Assembly: GCA_019429205.1 (NCBI GenBank)
Contig: JAHYIT010000005.1
Span: 17,866 to 81,865, forward strand
Direction: 5' to 3'
DNA from: Mariniphaga sp.
Lineage (GTDB): Bacteria; Bacteroidota; Bacteroidia; Bacteroidales; Prolixibacteraceae
Length of the DNA: 64,000 nt
Translations under genes and position numbers: made by a program
Part shown: piece after piece, positions 23,270 through 31,308 of the stretch
Layout of the letters: each line of letters starts with the position of its first letter
How positions within the stretch are numbered: the first letter of the stretch is position 1
The notes under the pieces: model-generated
The model's database searches: none
What the model was told of the DNA's origin: nothing
The model's input: the letters and a program-made list of their open reading frames with translations, nothing else

Positions 23270-23965
23270 TTATAATTGCATTATAACTGAAATTGCAGAA
23301 GCTCCTGCATAAGCAATGGCCCCTCCAAACGGAGTTGCAGTCATTGACCCAACTACTCCGGCAACACAATCACAGCCCAAAACCTTCCACCAATTAACTG
23401 CCTGGGCAGATTTCAAATTATCAGTATTTAGATATTGAATCCCATTCAGACCTCCTTCTGATTCCGGTGCCCAAAAAGTCGCAGAATTTTTTGCTACTGA
23501 AAGATGGGAAAAATACGCATTTAATTCAGTGCCTGAAAATTGGTTTTCAGCTTCAAGTTCCTTTTGAGTAAGAATCGATAACAATTCATTAAGTTCATAA
23601 CCTTTCGTAAGAATATCAAGAGTTTCTTTTATTTTATCTTTTAATTCTTCTGATACATCATAACTGTCAACCCAAGAATATAAATCAAGTTCTTCAATTG
23701 ATTCAGGAAAACCAGGAATCTCATCCAGGCTGGTTGAAACACTTTTTAATTGATTTTCCCCTGAGTACTTTATAGAAAGAATTCTCTCAATAGTTTGTTT
23801 TATAGATTTTTTTGCTGGAATCTCATCCAAATTTTCAAGAATGTATTTTAAATCTTCATTGTGCCGAACACCAATATGTTCCATTGGATTTTTAAATTCT
23901 ACTTCCTTGGGAGACATTTCATTTTTTTGACAACTCATTGATATAATTATCAATATTATAAGCAT
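23270..23965 (-). CDS. Lipoprotein with bacteriocin-like Gly/Ala-rich hydrophobic C-terminus
   Basis: 231 residues from the ATG at 23965; a TTG 54 bp upstream is possible but less likely. The signal is hydrophobic with a lipobox S-M-S-C (Cys12). Residues 20-180 are acidic and helical (repeated E-I-P, L-D-E). The last ~40 residues change character: W-W-K-V-L-G-C-D-C, then a Gly/Ala-rich hydrophobic stretch with small-residue spacing (G-V-V-G, G-G-A-I-A-Y-A-G-A). That tail resembles class II bacteriocin or pore-forming peptides. Surface lipoproteins ending in such tails occur in Bacteroidota, and their function is mostly unknown. AT-rich composition suggests accessory DNA. Confidence 0.6.
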   Translation of the reverse strand: MLIILIIISMSCQKNEMSPKEVEFKNPMEHIGVRHNEDLKYILENLDEIPAKKSIKQTIERILSIKYSGENQLKSVSTSLDEIPGFPESIEELDLYSWVDSYDVSEELKDKIKETLDILTKGYELNELLSILTQKELEAENQFSGTELNAYFSHLSVAKNSATFWAPESEGGLNGIQYLNTDNLKSAQAVNWWKVLGCDCVAGVVGSMTATPFGGAIAYAGASAISVIMQL

Positions 23966-24126
23966 TATTTTTTTAATGACATTTGAATTTAATGATAATA
24001 TAATTGGCAAAGTTTCCAACTTTTACAAATGCCAATTTGCAAAAGTCGCTCCCGGATGGTAGTTTTGTACGGGTGGTTTTCAAAACTGCCTGCCCTGTGA
24101 AATTTATTTTGTATTTTACGGGGCCT

Positions 24127-24177
24127 GCCTCCCCGGGCCGGGAACAAAGTAACGCGTGAGACTGCTCCCGGGGAGGC
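24127..24177. repeat. GC-rich 11-bp inverted repeat
   Basis: GCCTCCCCGGG (24127-24137) and CCCGGGGAGGC (24167-24177) are perfect reverse complements separated by 29 bp. The GC content contrasts sharply with the AT-rich surroundings. Possible mobile-element end, recombination site or hairpin; not classified. Confidence 0.65.
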
Positions 24178-24387
24178 TTACCCAATGAACTTGTTTTTAC
24201 CGGTTAATTGCAGGTATTTTGATATGTTGATTTGTTTATAATTTGTTTGTGTGGATACCATTTCGTAGTGAGAGAGAAAAGTAGCAGTGACTTTTTCAGG
24301 TGCCTTCCCCTCTCTGAAAAATTCAAAATAGGGAGGGAAACAGAAAAGGGGTACAAGTGGTATTAAATATTTTAACGGCTTTAACAT
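24178..24387 (-). CDS. Doubtful small ORF (69 aa) with hydrophobic N-terminus
   Basis: A 69-codon frame begins M-L-K-P-L-K-Y-L-I-P-L-V-P-L-F and ends in a polar Lys/Asn-rich tail directly at the GC-rich inverted repeat. It has no recognisable family, no visible partner gene and no clear promoter. It may be a decayed gene or chance frame, and is listed only because it fills otherwise unexplained DNA. Confidence 0.2.
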   Translation of the reverse strand: MLKPLKYLIPLVPLFCFPPYFEFFREGKAPEKVTATFLSHYEMVSTQTNYKQINISKYLQLTGKNKFIG

Positions 24388-24555
24388 TTTGGCTTTGCCT
24401 GCTTACGGGTCCCATAAAAGGGGCCTGTTTTTGGTTTTATTTTGTTATACAATTTACACCATAAAATTTAACGATGCAACCCCGATTAACATGCACAAAA
24501 AAATTCGCCACATAAGAGACTGAATGACACCGAAATAACCGCGACAATTTTTTAC

Positions 24556-24569
24556 ATGTTATATAACAT
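24556..24569. repeat. 14-bp perfect palindrome
   Basis: ATGTTATATAACAT is a perfect palindrome in AT-rich non-coding DNA. It could be a binding site for a dimeric regulator, but the expected gene start is more than 400 bp away, so function is uncertain. Confidence 0.4.
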
Positions 24570-24731
24570 ACAAAAATGAGGGTTACCTTTTGGGCTTTTT
24601 CGGAATATTTAAAATTAGGATCTTCACAAAATAAGGTTTTTCCCCTTTTCGGAAAGTGATTATGGCCGTCAATTCTTTTTTTCCTGGTTCAGATAACCAT
24701 AACTTAATTTGTCAATTTTTATAAACCTTAT

Positions 24732-24839
24732 GAAAAAGCCCAACTGGTAAACAGTTTCGATTTTGTCTTCGCTTTTGCTGTTCGACCGGTTCAACGGGTT
24801 CTTGTGGTTCGTTGCATTTTCCGCATCATAGTAAGATTT
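24732..24839 (-). pseudogene. C-terminal remnant of a TonB-dependent receptor
   Basis: Read on the minus strand, 36 codons encode A-E-N-A-T-N-H-K-N-P-L-N-R-S followed by I-E-T-V-Y-Q-L-G-F-F. This matches the last ~35 residues of the intact receptor at 26273-28660 (V-E-N-I-T-N-H-K-N-P-L-N-Q-S, then I-E-T-V-Y-Q-L-G-F-F) nearly residue for residue, and the DNA is clearly similar too. An in-frame stop and loss of similarity lie directly upstream, and the frame runs on past the normal end. It is a leftover of a second receptor gene, or a duplicated tail. The second DUF4143 ATPase gene sits between the fragment and the intact receptor. Confidence 0.8.
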
Positions 24840-24882
24840 CAGTATTTACAATCTGGATAGAAATACCCACCATAAAATGACA

Positions 24883-24903
24883 CCATCATCGAACAGATGA
24901 TGG
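24883..24903 (+). repeat. 8-bp hairpin upstream of ATPase gene
   Basis: CCATCATC (24883-24890) and GATGATGG (24896-24903) form a perfect stem around a GAACA loop. It lies about 55 bp before the palindrome that abuts the ATPase start; no T-run follows. Confidence 0.45.
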
Positions 24904-24958
24904 CAACACTATAAAAATGTATCGTTTTATTAAAACTTTTTGTTTAGAAAAACACTTA

Positions 24959-24990
24959 TACTGGATAAAATATTCTATTTTTGTCCAGTA
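24959..24990 (+). promoter_or_regulatory. Palindrome abutting the start of the second DUF4143 ATPase gene
   Basis: TACTGGA (24959-24965) and TCCAGTA (24984-24990) are perfect inverted repeats. The inner AAAATA and TATTTT extend the dyad with a one-base shift. The right arm ends two bases before the ATG at 24993. The position relative to the gene repeats what is seen before the first DUF4143 gene although the sequence differs, which suggests a family-specific operator or start-codon hairpin. Confidence 0.7.
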
Positions 24991-24992
24991 CA

Positions 24993-26282
24993 ATGGAATT
25001 AATGATTAAAAATATAATAATTCAACAAAAAGAAGAGCGAGACATATTGCTTAACCTAAAGTATGTCAACCGGTTAAAAGAAAATTTCATTGCTGAATAT
25101 CTCAATACAGGACTGATAAAACTTATCACCGGGCCTCGAAGAGCAGGTAAATCAGTACTGGCACTACAGTTACTCAAAAATAAAACGTTTGCATACCTCA
25201 ATTTTGACGATGATTTACTTTTAAAAAATTTTGATGAAAATGGTGTTATCCAAACCTTAAATGAGGTTTACACCGGTTATGAATACATACTTCTCGACGA
25301 AATACAAAATCTGCCCAATTGGGAATTGTGGGTTAATAAATTATATCGCCGGGGAGCAAATCTCGTGATTACCGGATCTAACTCAAAACTTCTTTCGCAT
25401 GAATTAGCATCGGCTCTTACCGGAAGGTTTGTTCAAATTGCTGTCTTTCCTTTTAGTTTTGCCGAAGTAATACAGGCTCGGAATTTAATTACACCAGGCG
25501 AAAATGAAATTACCCCCACCCAAAAAGGGAACATACTCAATTTGCTGGCAACTTACCTGCAGAATGGAGGGTATCCTGAAACCATTTTAAATCCGTCCAT
25601 ATCAAAAAATTATTTAAGCTCACTTTTTGACTCCATCCTTCTAAAAGATATACTAAAACGTTTCCGTATTCGTCAAACGCAGCAGTTTTATGATTTAGCA
25701 AACTACCTGCTTGCAAATTACACCAATCCATATACATCAAACCAGCTTAAAACCGAATTGAATTTTAACAGTGTAACTACCGTTCAAAAATTTATAGATT
25801 ACCTGGAAGAGCCATATCTGTTTGTAAATTTAACACGTTTCTCCACCAAAATAAAAAACCAGCAAAAATCGCCACGTAAAGCTTACATTATAGATAATGG
25901 CTTTATCAGGGCCCGGTCGTTTGAACTATCACCCAATTTTGGCAGACTACTTGAGAATCTCGTATTTGTTGAACTGCTCCGACGAAATTACCGACCCGGG
26001 TTGGATTTATTTTATTATCATACCCGTAATAACCGGGAGATTGATTTTATTTTACGGAAAGGCCATAAGACCGAACAATTAATTCAGGTATGTTACGATC
26101 TGTCTCATCTGAAAACATTAAAACGCGAAATCAATGCACTGAAAGAAGCTTCTGATGAACTTTCTTGTAACAGATTGCTTATTATTACATGGGATAAAGA
26201 AGAAATAATTGAAAGCAACGGTTTAAGAATTGAAGTAACACAGGCTTTAAACTGGTTGCAAAACATTCATATTCAGAAATAA
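24993..26282 (+). CDS. AAA-type ATPase with DUF4143 domain (second copy)
   Basis: 429 residues from the ATG at 24993; a TTG at 24981 lies inside the palindrome's right arm and is less likely. Walker A is GPRRAGKS (47-54) and the Walker B-like strand is L-L-D-E-I-Q (100-105). A C-terminal DUF4143 region is followed by N-R-E-I-D-F-I-L and Q-V-C-Y-D, the degenerate restriction-fold pattern of this family. Only distantly related to the copy at 8009-9193, so not a recent duplication. Role unknown. The 3' end overlaps the convergent TonB-receptor gene by 10 bp. Confidence 0.85.
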   Translation: MELMIKNIIIQQKEERDILLNLKYVNRLKENFIAEYLNTGLIKLITGPRRAGKSVLALQLLKNKTFAYLNFDDDLLLKNFDENGVIQTLNEVYTGYEYILLDEIQNLPNWELWVNKLYRRGANLVITGSNSKLLSHELASALTGRFVQIAVFPFSFAEVIQARNLITPGENEITPTQKGNILNLLATYLQNGGYPETILNPSISKNYLSSLFDSILLKDILKRFRIRQTQQFYDLANYLLANYTNPYTSNQLKTELNFNSVTTVQKFIDYLEEPYLFVNLTRFSTKIKNQQKSPRKAYIIDNGFIRARSFELSPNFGRLLENLVFVELLRRNYRPGLDLFYYHTRNNREIDFILRKGHKTEQLIQVCYDLSHLKTLKREINALKEASDELSCNRLLIITWDKEEIIESNGLRIEVTQALNWLQNIHIQK

Positions 26283-28660
26283 ATCCGGTAGTTAAACAGC
26301 GGAAAAAAACCCAACTGATAAACAGTTTCGATGGCATCTTTCCTTTTACTGAACGATTGGTTCAGCGGGTTTTTGTGGTTGGTTATGTTTTCCACATAAA
26401 ATTCCCATAGCTGCGAAACCTTTTTCCCATCCTTGCGGAACCCGATTTTTACATCGGCTTTTACGTAATCGGGAAACTGCTGTGAATATGCCTGGTCGTA
26501 ATGATATTCGGTGCCAAATGGTTCGTTTGTGCTTCGCGAAGCTTCGATATCGATTGGAGTGTAACGTTTGCCCCCGGCCCAGGTCAGCCGGGCATCGAAA
26601 ACAAGGATTGACGTGCTGTTTATCGCAAACTCCCTGCCGGCCAAAGCATTAAAAACAAAATTCCCGTTAAATGCGGTATTTCGTTTAACCCCGTCGCTCC
26701 CGGTATATTTCGAGTCGAAAAGGGAAAGGGTTGTCAGAAAATAGTAATTTTTATGGTAGAATTTTTCCAGTGTAAATTCCACGCCGTAATTCCAGCCTTC
26801 GCCGCCGTTAAACATATTGTCGCGGGTGTTCAGGCCCCAGTTTGCCCCTGTATTCAAAAGGCTGAAACAGGAAGGCTTTTTCTCCACCGGCACATCGAAT
26901 AAATACTGGTAATAAGCTTCTGTTTTAAACCGCAGGTGTTGCGAAAGCAACGCATCGAAACCAAGAACCATGTGGTGTGTTTTGGTAAACCCAAGGTTTT
27001 TGTTGGTTAACACAATTTCGCCCTGACTGGCAACCGATTCGATAAAATAAGTGGCCATCGACTGTACTTTTGAATGTTTTCCGTAACCAAAATTCAGACT
27101 GGTGCCCGGGCTTGTTTTCCAACTGGCCCCAAACCGGGGTTCAACAGAAAACCGGTCGTTCAATCCAAAATACATCAAATGAATGCCCGGCTTAATTTCG
27201 AATTGATCGGAAAATTTATAAACTGCATGGGAATAAGTCTGGTAAAGGTTTGGGCCTTCAAAAACCGCTTTTTTGTTGTTAAGCCAGTACTCCCATCTGT
27301 TGTCATTTTCCTTCCAGCTTTTGGAATTGAGCCGGTAACCAAACCGGTCGATTGTAAAACCTGATCGGGCCGACAATTTCCGGCTGAATTTCCGGTTCAA
27401 AATATACCTGAACGAAAAACGGTCTTCCAGGTTGTTTTCGCGGTACGATGGGGCAGGTTCCTCTCCCGGGTCAAACTCATCCAGGTCAGTAAAACCGTTT
27501 TGATTGACGTAAGAAAAAACAACCTTACTGTATGTGTTTTCGTTATGAAAACGTACCATATTGACCCCGGTAGCCAGCGAATTGGATCCGTTTTCCAGGT
27601 TCATTCCTTCGTTGGTATAAAGGTCGGCAGAGTTATCCTCGCTGTCGAGCATGGAAATGGAGCTTTTTCCGGCAAGGCCGAACCAACTTATTTTCCCCTT
27701 TTTTGTTGGGAAATTCATTTTAAAACTTAAATCCTGGTATTTTGGAATGCCCGATGTGCCGAAGCTGATGCCAAACATATCGAAAATCTGCAACGTGGAA
27801 TACCGGTAGTTGGCCAGAAAAGAACTTTTACTTCCCTTTTTAAACGGTCCTTCAGCGCCCAGTTCAAAACCGTTAAAGCCAACCTGTTTCAAAAATTCAT
27901 ATTTTTCGTTGTTCCCCTCCCGCATTTTCAAATCAAAAACACCTGAAAATACATTGCCGTACTCAGCCGGGAAAGCGCCCGTGAAAAAATCGGAATTCCG
28001 GAGGGTGTTGTTGTTCAGCATCCCCACAGGTCCGCCGGTAGTTCCCGACGCCGCAAAGTGGTTGGGATTGGGAATATCCACATCGTCCAGGCGCCACAAA
28101 ATGCCGCCGGGTGTATTTCCTCTAACAATGATGTCGTTTCTTGAATCGTTGGCGCCTGACACGCCGGCAAAATTGACGGCCATACGCGCCACATCTTCAC
28201 GGGTGCCGGCATAACGGCCTGCCTCCTCAACAGTAAAAGTACGCGCACTCACACTGGCCATCTGGTTCAATGCCAAATCTTTCCGGTAATTGCCCACCAC
28301 CACAACCTCTTCTGTAACTTCCACCCTCTCCTCCAGTTCAATCAAAAGCAAAGTCTCGCGGCCTGAATTCACAATCAGGTTATTTACCAGCCCGTTGTGA
28401 TAACCGATGAAACTCACCAAAATGCTTTGCCTTCCCACCGGCACATTTGGTATGCGGAACTCTCCATCCTGATTAGTTGCAGTGGCTTTAAACGGTTCGG
28501 AATTCAATAAAACAACATTAGCCCCCGGCAATGGAATTTGAGTTTGCTGATCAACCACTTTTCCCCTTATGGTTTGCTGTAGAACACCAGATTCCTGAGA
28601 AAAAGAAGTTAACTGCAACAGGAACAGCAAGAGAAATATTTTTGGTTTTTTTAACAGCAT
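26273..28660 (-). CDS. TonB-dependent outer-membrane receptor with carboxypeptidase-regulatory-like domain
   Basis: 795 residues. A signal peptide (1-21, ending FSQ) is followed by a CarboxypepD-regulatory-like beta domain (about 28-110, with G-K-V-V-D...P-L-P-G-A-N-V). Next come the plug domain (N-D-I-I-V-R-G-N-T-P-G and L-D-D-V-D-I-P-N-P near 165-195) and a 22-strand-type barrel ending in an aromatic residue (Y-R-I-Y-F). It imports a ligand across the outer membrane using TonB energy. There is no SusD partner next door, so it is not a classical SusC/D pair. A tail fragment of a related receptor lies at 24732-24839. Ligand unknown. Confidence 0.9.
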   Translation of the reverse strand: MLLKKPKIFLLLFLLQLTSFSQESGVLQQTIRGKVVDQQTQIPLPGANVVLLNSEPFKATATNQDGEFRIPNVPVGRQSILVSFIGYHNGLVNNLIVNSGRETLLLIELEERVEVTEEVVVVGNYRKDLALNQMASVSARTFTVEEAGRYAGTREDVARMAVNFAGVSGANDSRNDIIVRGNTPGGILWRLDDVDIPNPNHFAASGTTGGPVGMLNNNTLRNSDFFTGAFPAEYGNVFSGVFDLKMREGNNEKYEFLKQVGFNGFELGAEGPFKKGSKSSFLANYRYSTLQIFDMFGISFGTSGIPKYQDLSFKMNFPTKKGKISWFGLAGKSSISMLDSEDNSADLYTNEGMNLENGSNSLATGVNMVRFHNENTYSKVVFSYVNQNGFTDLDEFDPGEEPAPSYRENNLEDRFSFRYILNRKFSRKLSARSGFTIDRFGYRLNSKSWKENDNRWEYWLNNKKAVFEGPNLYQTYSHAVYKFSDQFEIKPGIHLMYFGLNDRFSVEPRFGASWKTSPGTSLNFGYGKHSKVQSMATYFIESVASQGEIVLTNKNLGFTKTHHMVLGFDALLSQHLRFKTEAYYQYLFDVPVEKKPSCFSLLNTGANWGLNTRDNMFNGGEGWNYGVEFTLEKFYHKNYYFLTTLSLFDSKYTGSDGVKRNTAFNGNFVFNALAGREFAINSTSILVFDARLTWAGGKRYTPIDIEASRSTNEPFGTEYHYDQAYSQQFPDYVKADVKIGFRKDGKKVSQLWEFYVENITNHKNPLNQSFSKRKDAIETVYQLGFFPLFNYRIYF

Positions 28661-28804
28661 AGCAAAATTTATTAACGAACAATATTAGTAACGATTCAGG
28701 TTATTCAATTAATTTTTTCGACAAATAAAGGCAATATTCCAGTGAATTAAGAATAAACCTGTAATTTGCAATTGTTAATTTATACCCATAAAAAAACGTT
28801 TGAA

Positions 28805-29749
28805 ATGGAATTTTTCAGTGCAAAAAATGTAAACAAAGTATTTTCAAACACACGGGCATTGTCTGATGTGAGTATTTCGGTGAACGAACAAAGCATTTTC
28901 GGATTGCTTGGCCCGAACGGGGCAGGGAAAACCACGCTCATTCGTATCATCAATCAGATTACTGCGCCCGATGATGGCGAACTGTTTTTGGAAGGAAGAA
29001 AAATGCGGCAATCGGATGTTGCGCTTATAGGTTACCTCCCTGAAGAACGCGGTCTTTATAAAAAAATGAAAGTGGGCGAACAGGCCATTTACCTGGCGCA
29101 ATTGAAAGGAATGACCAAAAAAGACGCCGTAAAAAACCTGAAAAACTGGTTTGAACGGTTTGAAATGGTGGACTGGTGGAATAAAAAAGTGGAAGAACTT
29201 TCGAAAGGAATGCAACAGAAAGTTCAGTTTGTGACCACAGTGGTGCATAAACCCAAGCTGCTGATTTTTGATGAACCTTTCAGCGGGTTCGATCCCATAA
29301 ATGCCAACCTGCTGAAAAGGGAAATTCTTCAGCTTCGAAACGACGGTTCAACCATCATTTTTTCCACCCACAATATGGGTTCGGTGGAAGAATTGTGCGA
29401 CCATATTGCGCTCATCAACAAATCAGTAAAAATTGTTGACGGACCCACAGATGAAATTCGCCAAAAATATAAATCCAACATTTTCGAAATTAAATATAAA
29501 GGCAATTTTCAACTGGTTGATAAAGCATTGGGCCGAAATTTTAAAATTCTGGAACATACTGAATCAGAAAAAGAAAACCACTTGCAGGTGCAATACCTGA
29601 ACGGAGATTCAAATAACGACCTGTTACAGGCTATTATGCCGGCGGCAGAAATTCTTTCATTCGAAGAGATTATCCCAAGTATGAACGATGTGTTTATTAA
29701 AGCTGTGAACGAATCCAACAATCAAACAAAAAATGCAAAAAATGAATAA
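28805..29749 (+). CDS. ABC transporter ATP-binding protein (NatA-like, DUF4162 C-terminus)
   Basis: 314 residues from the ATG at 28805; the longer frame from a TTG at 28766 adds residues without similarity. Walker A GPNGAGKTT is at 36-44, the ABC signature region is L-S-K-G-M-Q-Q-K, and Walker B is L-L-I-F-D-E-P. The C-terminal ~90 residues match the accessory domain DUF4162 found in NatA-type exporters. It overlaps the permease gene by 8-17 bp, so the two form an exporter pair. NatAB-like systems export Na+ or peptides, and the substrate cannot be told from sequence. Confidence 0.9.
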   Translation: MEFFSAKNVNKVFSNTRALSDVSISVNEQSIFGLLGPNGAGKTTLIRIINQITAPDDGELFLEGRKMRQSDVALIGYLPEERGLYKKMKVGEQAIYLAQLKGMTKKDAVKNLKNWFERFEMVDWWNKKVEELSKGMQQKVQFVTTVVHKPKLLIFDEPFSGFDPINANLLKREILQLRNDGSTIIFSTHNMGSVEELCDHIALINKSVKIVDGPTDEIRQKYKSNIFEIKYKGNFQLVDKALGRNFKILEHTESEKENHLQVQYLNGDSNNDLLQAIMPAAEILSFEEIIPSMNDVFIKAVNESNNQTKNAKNE

Positions 29750-31082
29750 AACGATATTAATACTTCAGCAGGAATATTTAAAACGGGTAAAGAAAAAATC
29801 TTTTATTATTCTGACACTTTTGGTCCCCATATTATTTGTGGGGATGTTTGCTTTGATAATTGCACTTTCGGTTCACGACGACAAACAGGAACGGACCATT
29901 GCCGTTTTCGATGAATCCATCCTTTTCCTGGGTGAGTTGGAAGAAGAAGAATTTACCAGGTATCATTTTATTCCGAAAGCCGAATACGAACAGTTAAAAT
30001 CAAATATCAGGGAATCTGAATTTTATGCCCTGCTTTATATTCCCGAGCATATTTATACCAGCAATTCGGCCCAGCTTATTTCGGAAAAGCAGGTACCAAT
30101 TGAGTTATCTGAGCAGATTTCAAGAAAATTAAGCCGGTTTTTAGAAAACAGTAAACGGCAAAAAATTATTGAAGAAATCGGGATTGATGATTTGGAGGAG
30201 CGTCTTGCAGGTACGCGCACTTCAATAAAGTTAAATACACTAAAAGTTACGGAAACCGGCGAGGCTAAAAAAAGCTCCTCAGGGGTAGCTTTTGTCGCAA
30301 GTTACGCCATGGGGTTCATTATCTACTTTTTTGTATTTATGTATGGCGCCATGGTTATGCGCAGCGTAATGGAGGAAAAGAAGAACCGCATTGTTGAAGT
30401 GATTATTTCATCGGTAAAACCGTTCCAGCTGATGTCGGGAAAAATAATTGGCACGGCACTGGTTGGACTTACACAAGTGGCTATTTGGGTGTTGTTGGGA
30501 GTTGTTGGAATAGTGGTTGCACAAAGTTTTTTCACACCAGAATCGGCACAGCAAATGAGTCAAAGCCTAATGGAAAGCAGGCAGGGAATGGGCCCCAACA
30601 TGCAGCAAATGGACAGCCAAAACCAGGTAACAGAAGTCCTGGAACTTATCGGAAACCTGAACATTCCACTCATCCTGTTTGCTTTTGTCTTTTATTTTCT
30701 GGCAGGCTATCTCATGTACAGCTCTTTACTGGGCGCCGTTGGTGCAGCAGTTGACAACGATGAGGATTCGCAGCAAATGGTTTTTCCCATTACATTCCCA
30801 CTAATCCTTTCCATCATGCTGCTGTTCCCCATTGCGCGGAACCCGGAAGGACCAGTGGCTTTCTGGGGCTCCATCATTCCGTTTACATCGCCGGTTGCCA
30901 TGCTGGCCCGTGTGCCTTATGGTGTGCCGGCCTGGGAATTGCTGCTTTCCATGGCATTGCTCATTCTGGCAACAGTAGGCGCCATTTGGGTAGCAGCAAA
31001 AATCTACAAAACCGGCCTTTTAATGTACGGAAAAAAAGTGAGCCTGAAAGAACTGATTAAGTGGCTTACTTATAAGAGTTAA
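29733..31082 (+). CDS. ABC-2 type permease (NatB-like)
   Basis: 449 residues; the first or the third-codon Met (29742, M-N-K-T) may be used. The N-terminal transmembrane helix (about 20-45) is followed by a large extracytoplasmic domain of ~135 residues, then five to six helices to the C-terminus, the layout of NatB/YhaP-like permeases. A Gln/Met-rich loop (about 265-295) lies between two helices. It overlaps the ATPase gene start-to-stop and forms the membrane half of the exporter. Confidence 0.88.
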   Translation: MQKMNKTILILQQEYLKRVKKKSFIILTLLVPILFVGMFALIIALSVHDDKQERTIAVFDESILFLGELEEEEFTRYHFIPKAEYEQLKSNIRESEFYALLYIPEHIYTSNSAQLISEKQVPIELSEQISRKLSRFLENSKRQKIIEEIGIDDLEERLAGTRTSIKLNTLKVTETGEAKKSSSGVAFVASYAMGFIIYFFVFMYGAMVMRSVMEEKKNRIVEVIISSVKPFQLMSGKIIGTALVGLTQVAIWVLLGVVGIVVAQSFFTPESAQQMSQSLMESRQGMGPNMQQMDSQNQVTEVLELIGNLNIPLILFAFVFYFLAGYLMYSSLLGAVGAAVDNDEDSQQMVFPITFPLILSIMLLFPIARNPEGPVAFWGSIIPFTSPVAMLARVPYGVPAWELLLSMALLILATVGAIWVAAKIYKTGLLMYGKKVSLKELIKWLTYKS

Positions 31083-31103
31083 TTTCACAATAATTTAAAC
31101 GGG

Positions 31104-31111
31104 TATTTTTG
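31104..31111 (+). promoter_or_regulatory. Candidate -7 box of the cysK leader transcript
   Basis: TATTTTTG fits TAnnTTTG and lies 37 bp before the leader-peptide ATG. The -33 element is not clear, so this is tentative. Confidence 0.35.
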
Positions 31112-31147
31112 TCTTTTTTAACAAAATTTATTTACATTGCACCCGAA

Positions 31148-31219
31148 ATGAAAAACATGACATGCCCTATAATTGTTTGTTGTTGGGTTAACACACCCCG
31201 GAGAAGGCATGTTTATTAG
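31148..31219 (+). CDS. Cysteine-rich leader peptide upstream of cysK
   Basis: A 23-codon frame, M-K-N-M-T-C-P-I-I-V-C-C-W-V-N then T-P-R-R-R-H-V-Y, ends in TAG at 31217-31219. Three of 23 residues are Cys, two of them adjacent and followed by Trp, and Cys is otherwise rare in these proteins. It ends 31 bp before a terminator hairpin and 90 bp before cysK. The likely role is a ribosome-stalling leader that senses cysteinyl-tRNA and controls read-through into cysK. The frame is short, so coding is inferred from Cys content and layout. Confidence 0.6.
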   Translation: MKNMTCPIIVCCWVNTPRRRHVY

Positions 31220-31250
31220 CATAGAAAAGAATTGTAAAACCATAATTATA

Positions 31251-31280
31251 GCTTTCCCGGGTAACCAGGAAAGCTTTTTT
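31251..31280 (+). terminator. Leader terminator (attenuator) before cysK
   Basis: GCTTTCC (31251-31257) and GGAAAGC (31268-31274) form a 7-bp stem with an inner GG/CC pair, and a TTTTTT run (31275-31280) follows directly. It is intrinsic-terminator-shaped but lies upstream of cysK, within its leader. The arm CTTTCCCGGGT can alternatively pair, with mismatches, with ACCCCGGAGAAG (about 31194-31205) inside the leader-peptide frame, as an antiterminator would. Confidence 0.7.
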
Positions 31281-31308
31281 ATTTAACCGATTTTAAAATT
31301 AACAGATT

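Larger units (their letters stand above)
23966..24992. other. Accessory intergenic region of about 1 kb
   Basis: No convincing gene fills this region. It holds a GC-rich inverted repeat (24127-24177), a doubtful 69-codon frame (24178-24387), a GC-rich stem (ACGGGTCCC/GGGGCCTGT, 24405-24428) followed by T-rich DNA, a 14-bp perfect palindrome (24556-24569), the tail fragment of a TonB-receptor gene (24732-24839), a hairpin (24883-24903) and the palindrome before the second DUF4143 ATPase. The patchwork suggests repeated insertion and deletion. Confidence 0.7.

Noticed and set aside
24127..24177. Integron attC or rRNA fragment (GTAACGCGTGAG also occurs in 16S rRNA)
   Set aside because: No integrase or cassette array is present, and a 12-base likeness is too short to be an rRNA remnant.
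23973..24185. 70-codon minus-strand frame crossing the GC-rich inverted repeat
   Set aside because: It overlaps the inverted repeat and runs into the lipoprotein's 5' region, and its residues are not protein-like. Probably repeat DNA.
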